Part shown: piece by piece, positions 63,915 through 64,000 of the stretch
How positions within the stretch are numbered: position 1 is the first letter of the stretch
How the letters are laid out: each line of letters starts with the position of its first letter
From: Nitrospirae bacterium MYbin3
Lineage (GTDB): Bacteria; Nitrospirota; Thermodesulfovibrionia; Thermodesulfovibrionales; Dissulfurispiraceae
DNA length: 64,000 nucleotides
Direction of reading: 5' to 3'
Assembly: GCA_002753335.1 (NCBI GenBank)
Contig: PEAD01000005.1
Coordinates: forward strand, 62,001-126,000
Made by a program: the position numbers and the translations under genes
The notes under the pieces: generated by a model
The model's input: only the letters and a program-made list of their open reading frames with translations
Told to the model about the DNA's origin: nothing
Database searches by the model: none

Positions 63915-64000
63915 TCGGGTTTGTCTGTACAGGCTGAAGCCTATTATAAGTGATAAGCTGTTCTATCATGCTGCCACCTTAATAGATGGCAATGTGCCAT
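63915..64000 (-). mobile_element. IS3-family insertion sequence (copy B), end only
   Basis: From 63915 to the window edge, minus-strand transposase C-terminus GTLPSIKVAA ending in TGA at 63966-63968, followed by the element end TGGTCGGGTTTGTCTGTACAG. It is a second related copy, inserted in or next to copy A, and continues beyond the window. Confidence 0.7.

Overview
The window is a bacterial chromosome segment with moderate-to-low GC and dense genes, most of them on the minus strand downstream of 6.8 kb. Gene content includes a eukaryote-like NADP isocitrate dehydrogenase, a short PheT, a DUF748 giant envelope protein, outer-membrane OmpA and Wza-type export proteins, LolC/LolD and a CCA-encoding tRNA. 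This fits a Gram-negative, diderm bacterium of the Nitrospirota or deltaproteobacterial type. That placement is an inference from family resemblance; no rRNA is present to fix it.

Left part (1-29 kb). A DNA polymerase I fragment runs off the left edge. Next come a three-gene overlapping operon (radical SAM, DUF2156, M1 peptidase), an HD hydrolase with a glutaredoxin-like partner, and icd. A hybrid sensor kinase with a copper-chaperone-like protein follows. The translation block thrS-infC-rpmI-rplT-pheS-pheT lies on the minus strand, then lolC-(small membrane protein)-lolD, a Tat-exported FAD enzyme, a PAS sensor, a tautomerase with glgA, and a DUF748 gene now split in two.

Accessory insert (29.4-31.9 kb). 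Three plus-strand genes (MgtC-like with an internal TGA, TerC-like, QueD/PTPS-like) are each followed by a 60-66 bp imperfect inverted repeat with integron attC hallmarks. No integrase gene is in the window, so this looks like an integrase-less cassette array (CALIN). Base composition is clearly more GC-rich than the surroundings, most obviously in the TerC cassette.

Central part (32-49 kb). An MFS transporter, an envelope cluster (FG-GAP lipoprotein, OmpA-like protein) and a complete methylcitrate-cycle operon in the order prpB-prpC-prpD-acn-ACT protein-prpE. The operon would activate propionate and oxidise it to pyruvate and succinate. A pair of inverted TGCA-type motifs lies in front of prpB. 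A PAS-GGDEF protein, an AmpG-like permease and a PAP2 phosphatase follow.

Right part (49-64 kb). tRNA-Ser(GGA), SRP RNA, dnaX, ebfC and recR form a conserved-looking block, but a 1.74-kb element carrying a DUF4143-type ATPase has been inserted at the 3' end of the tRNA, leaving a 35-bp duplicated tRNA end. proS follows. A minus-strand exopolysaccharide locus (glycosyltransferase, nucleotide-sugar dehydrogenase, WecA-like initiating transferase, Wza-like exporter, Wzz-like protein) is interrupted by a VapBC toxin-antitoxin pair. It ends against two IS3-type insertion-sequence remnants at the right edge.
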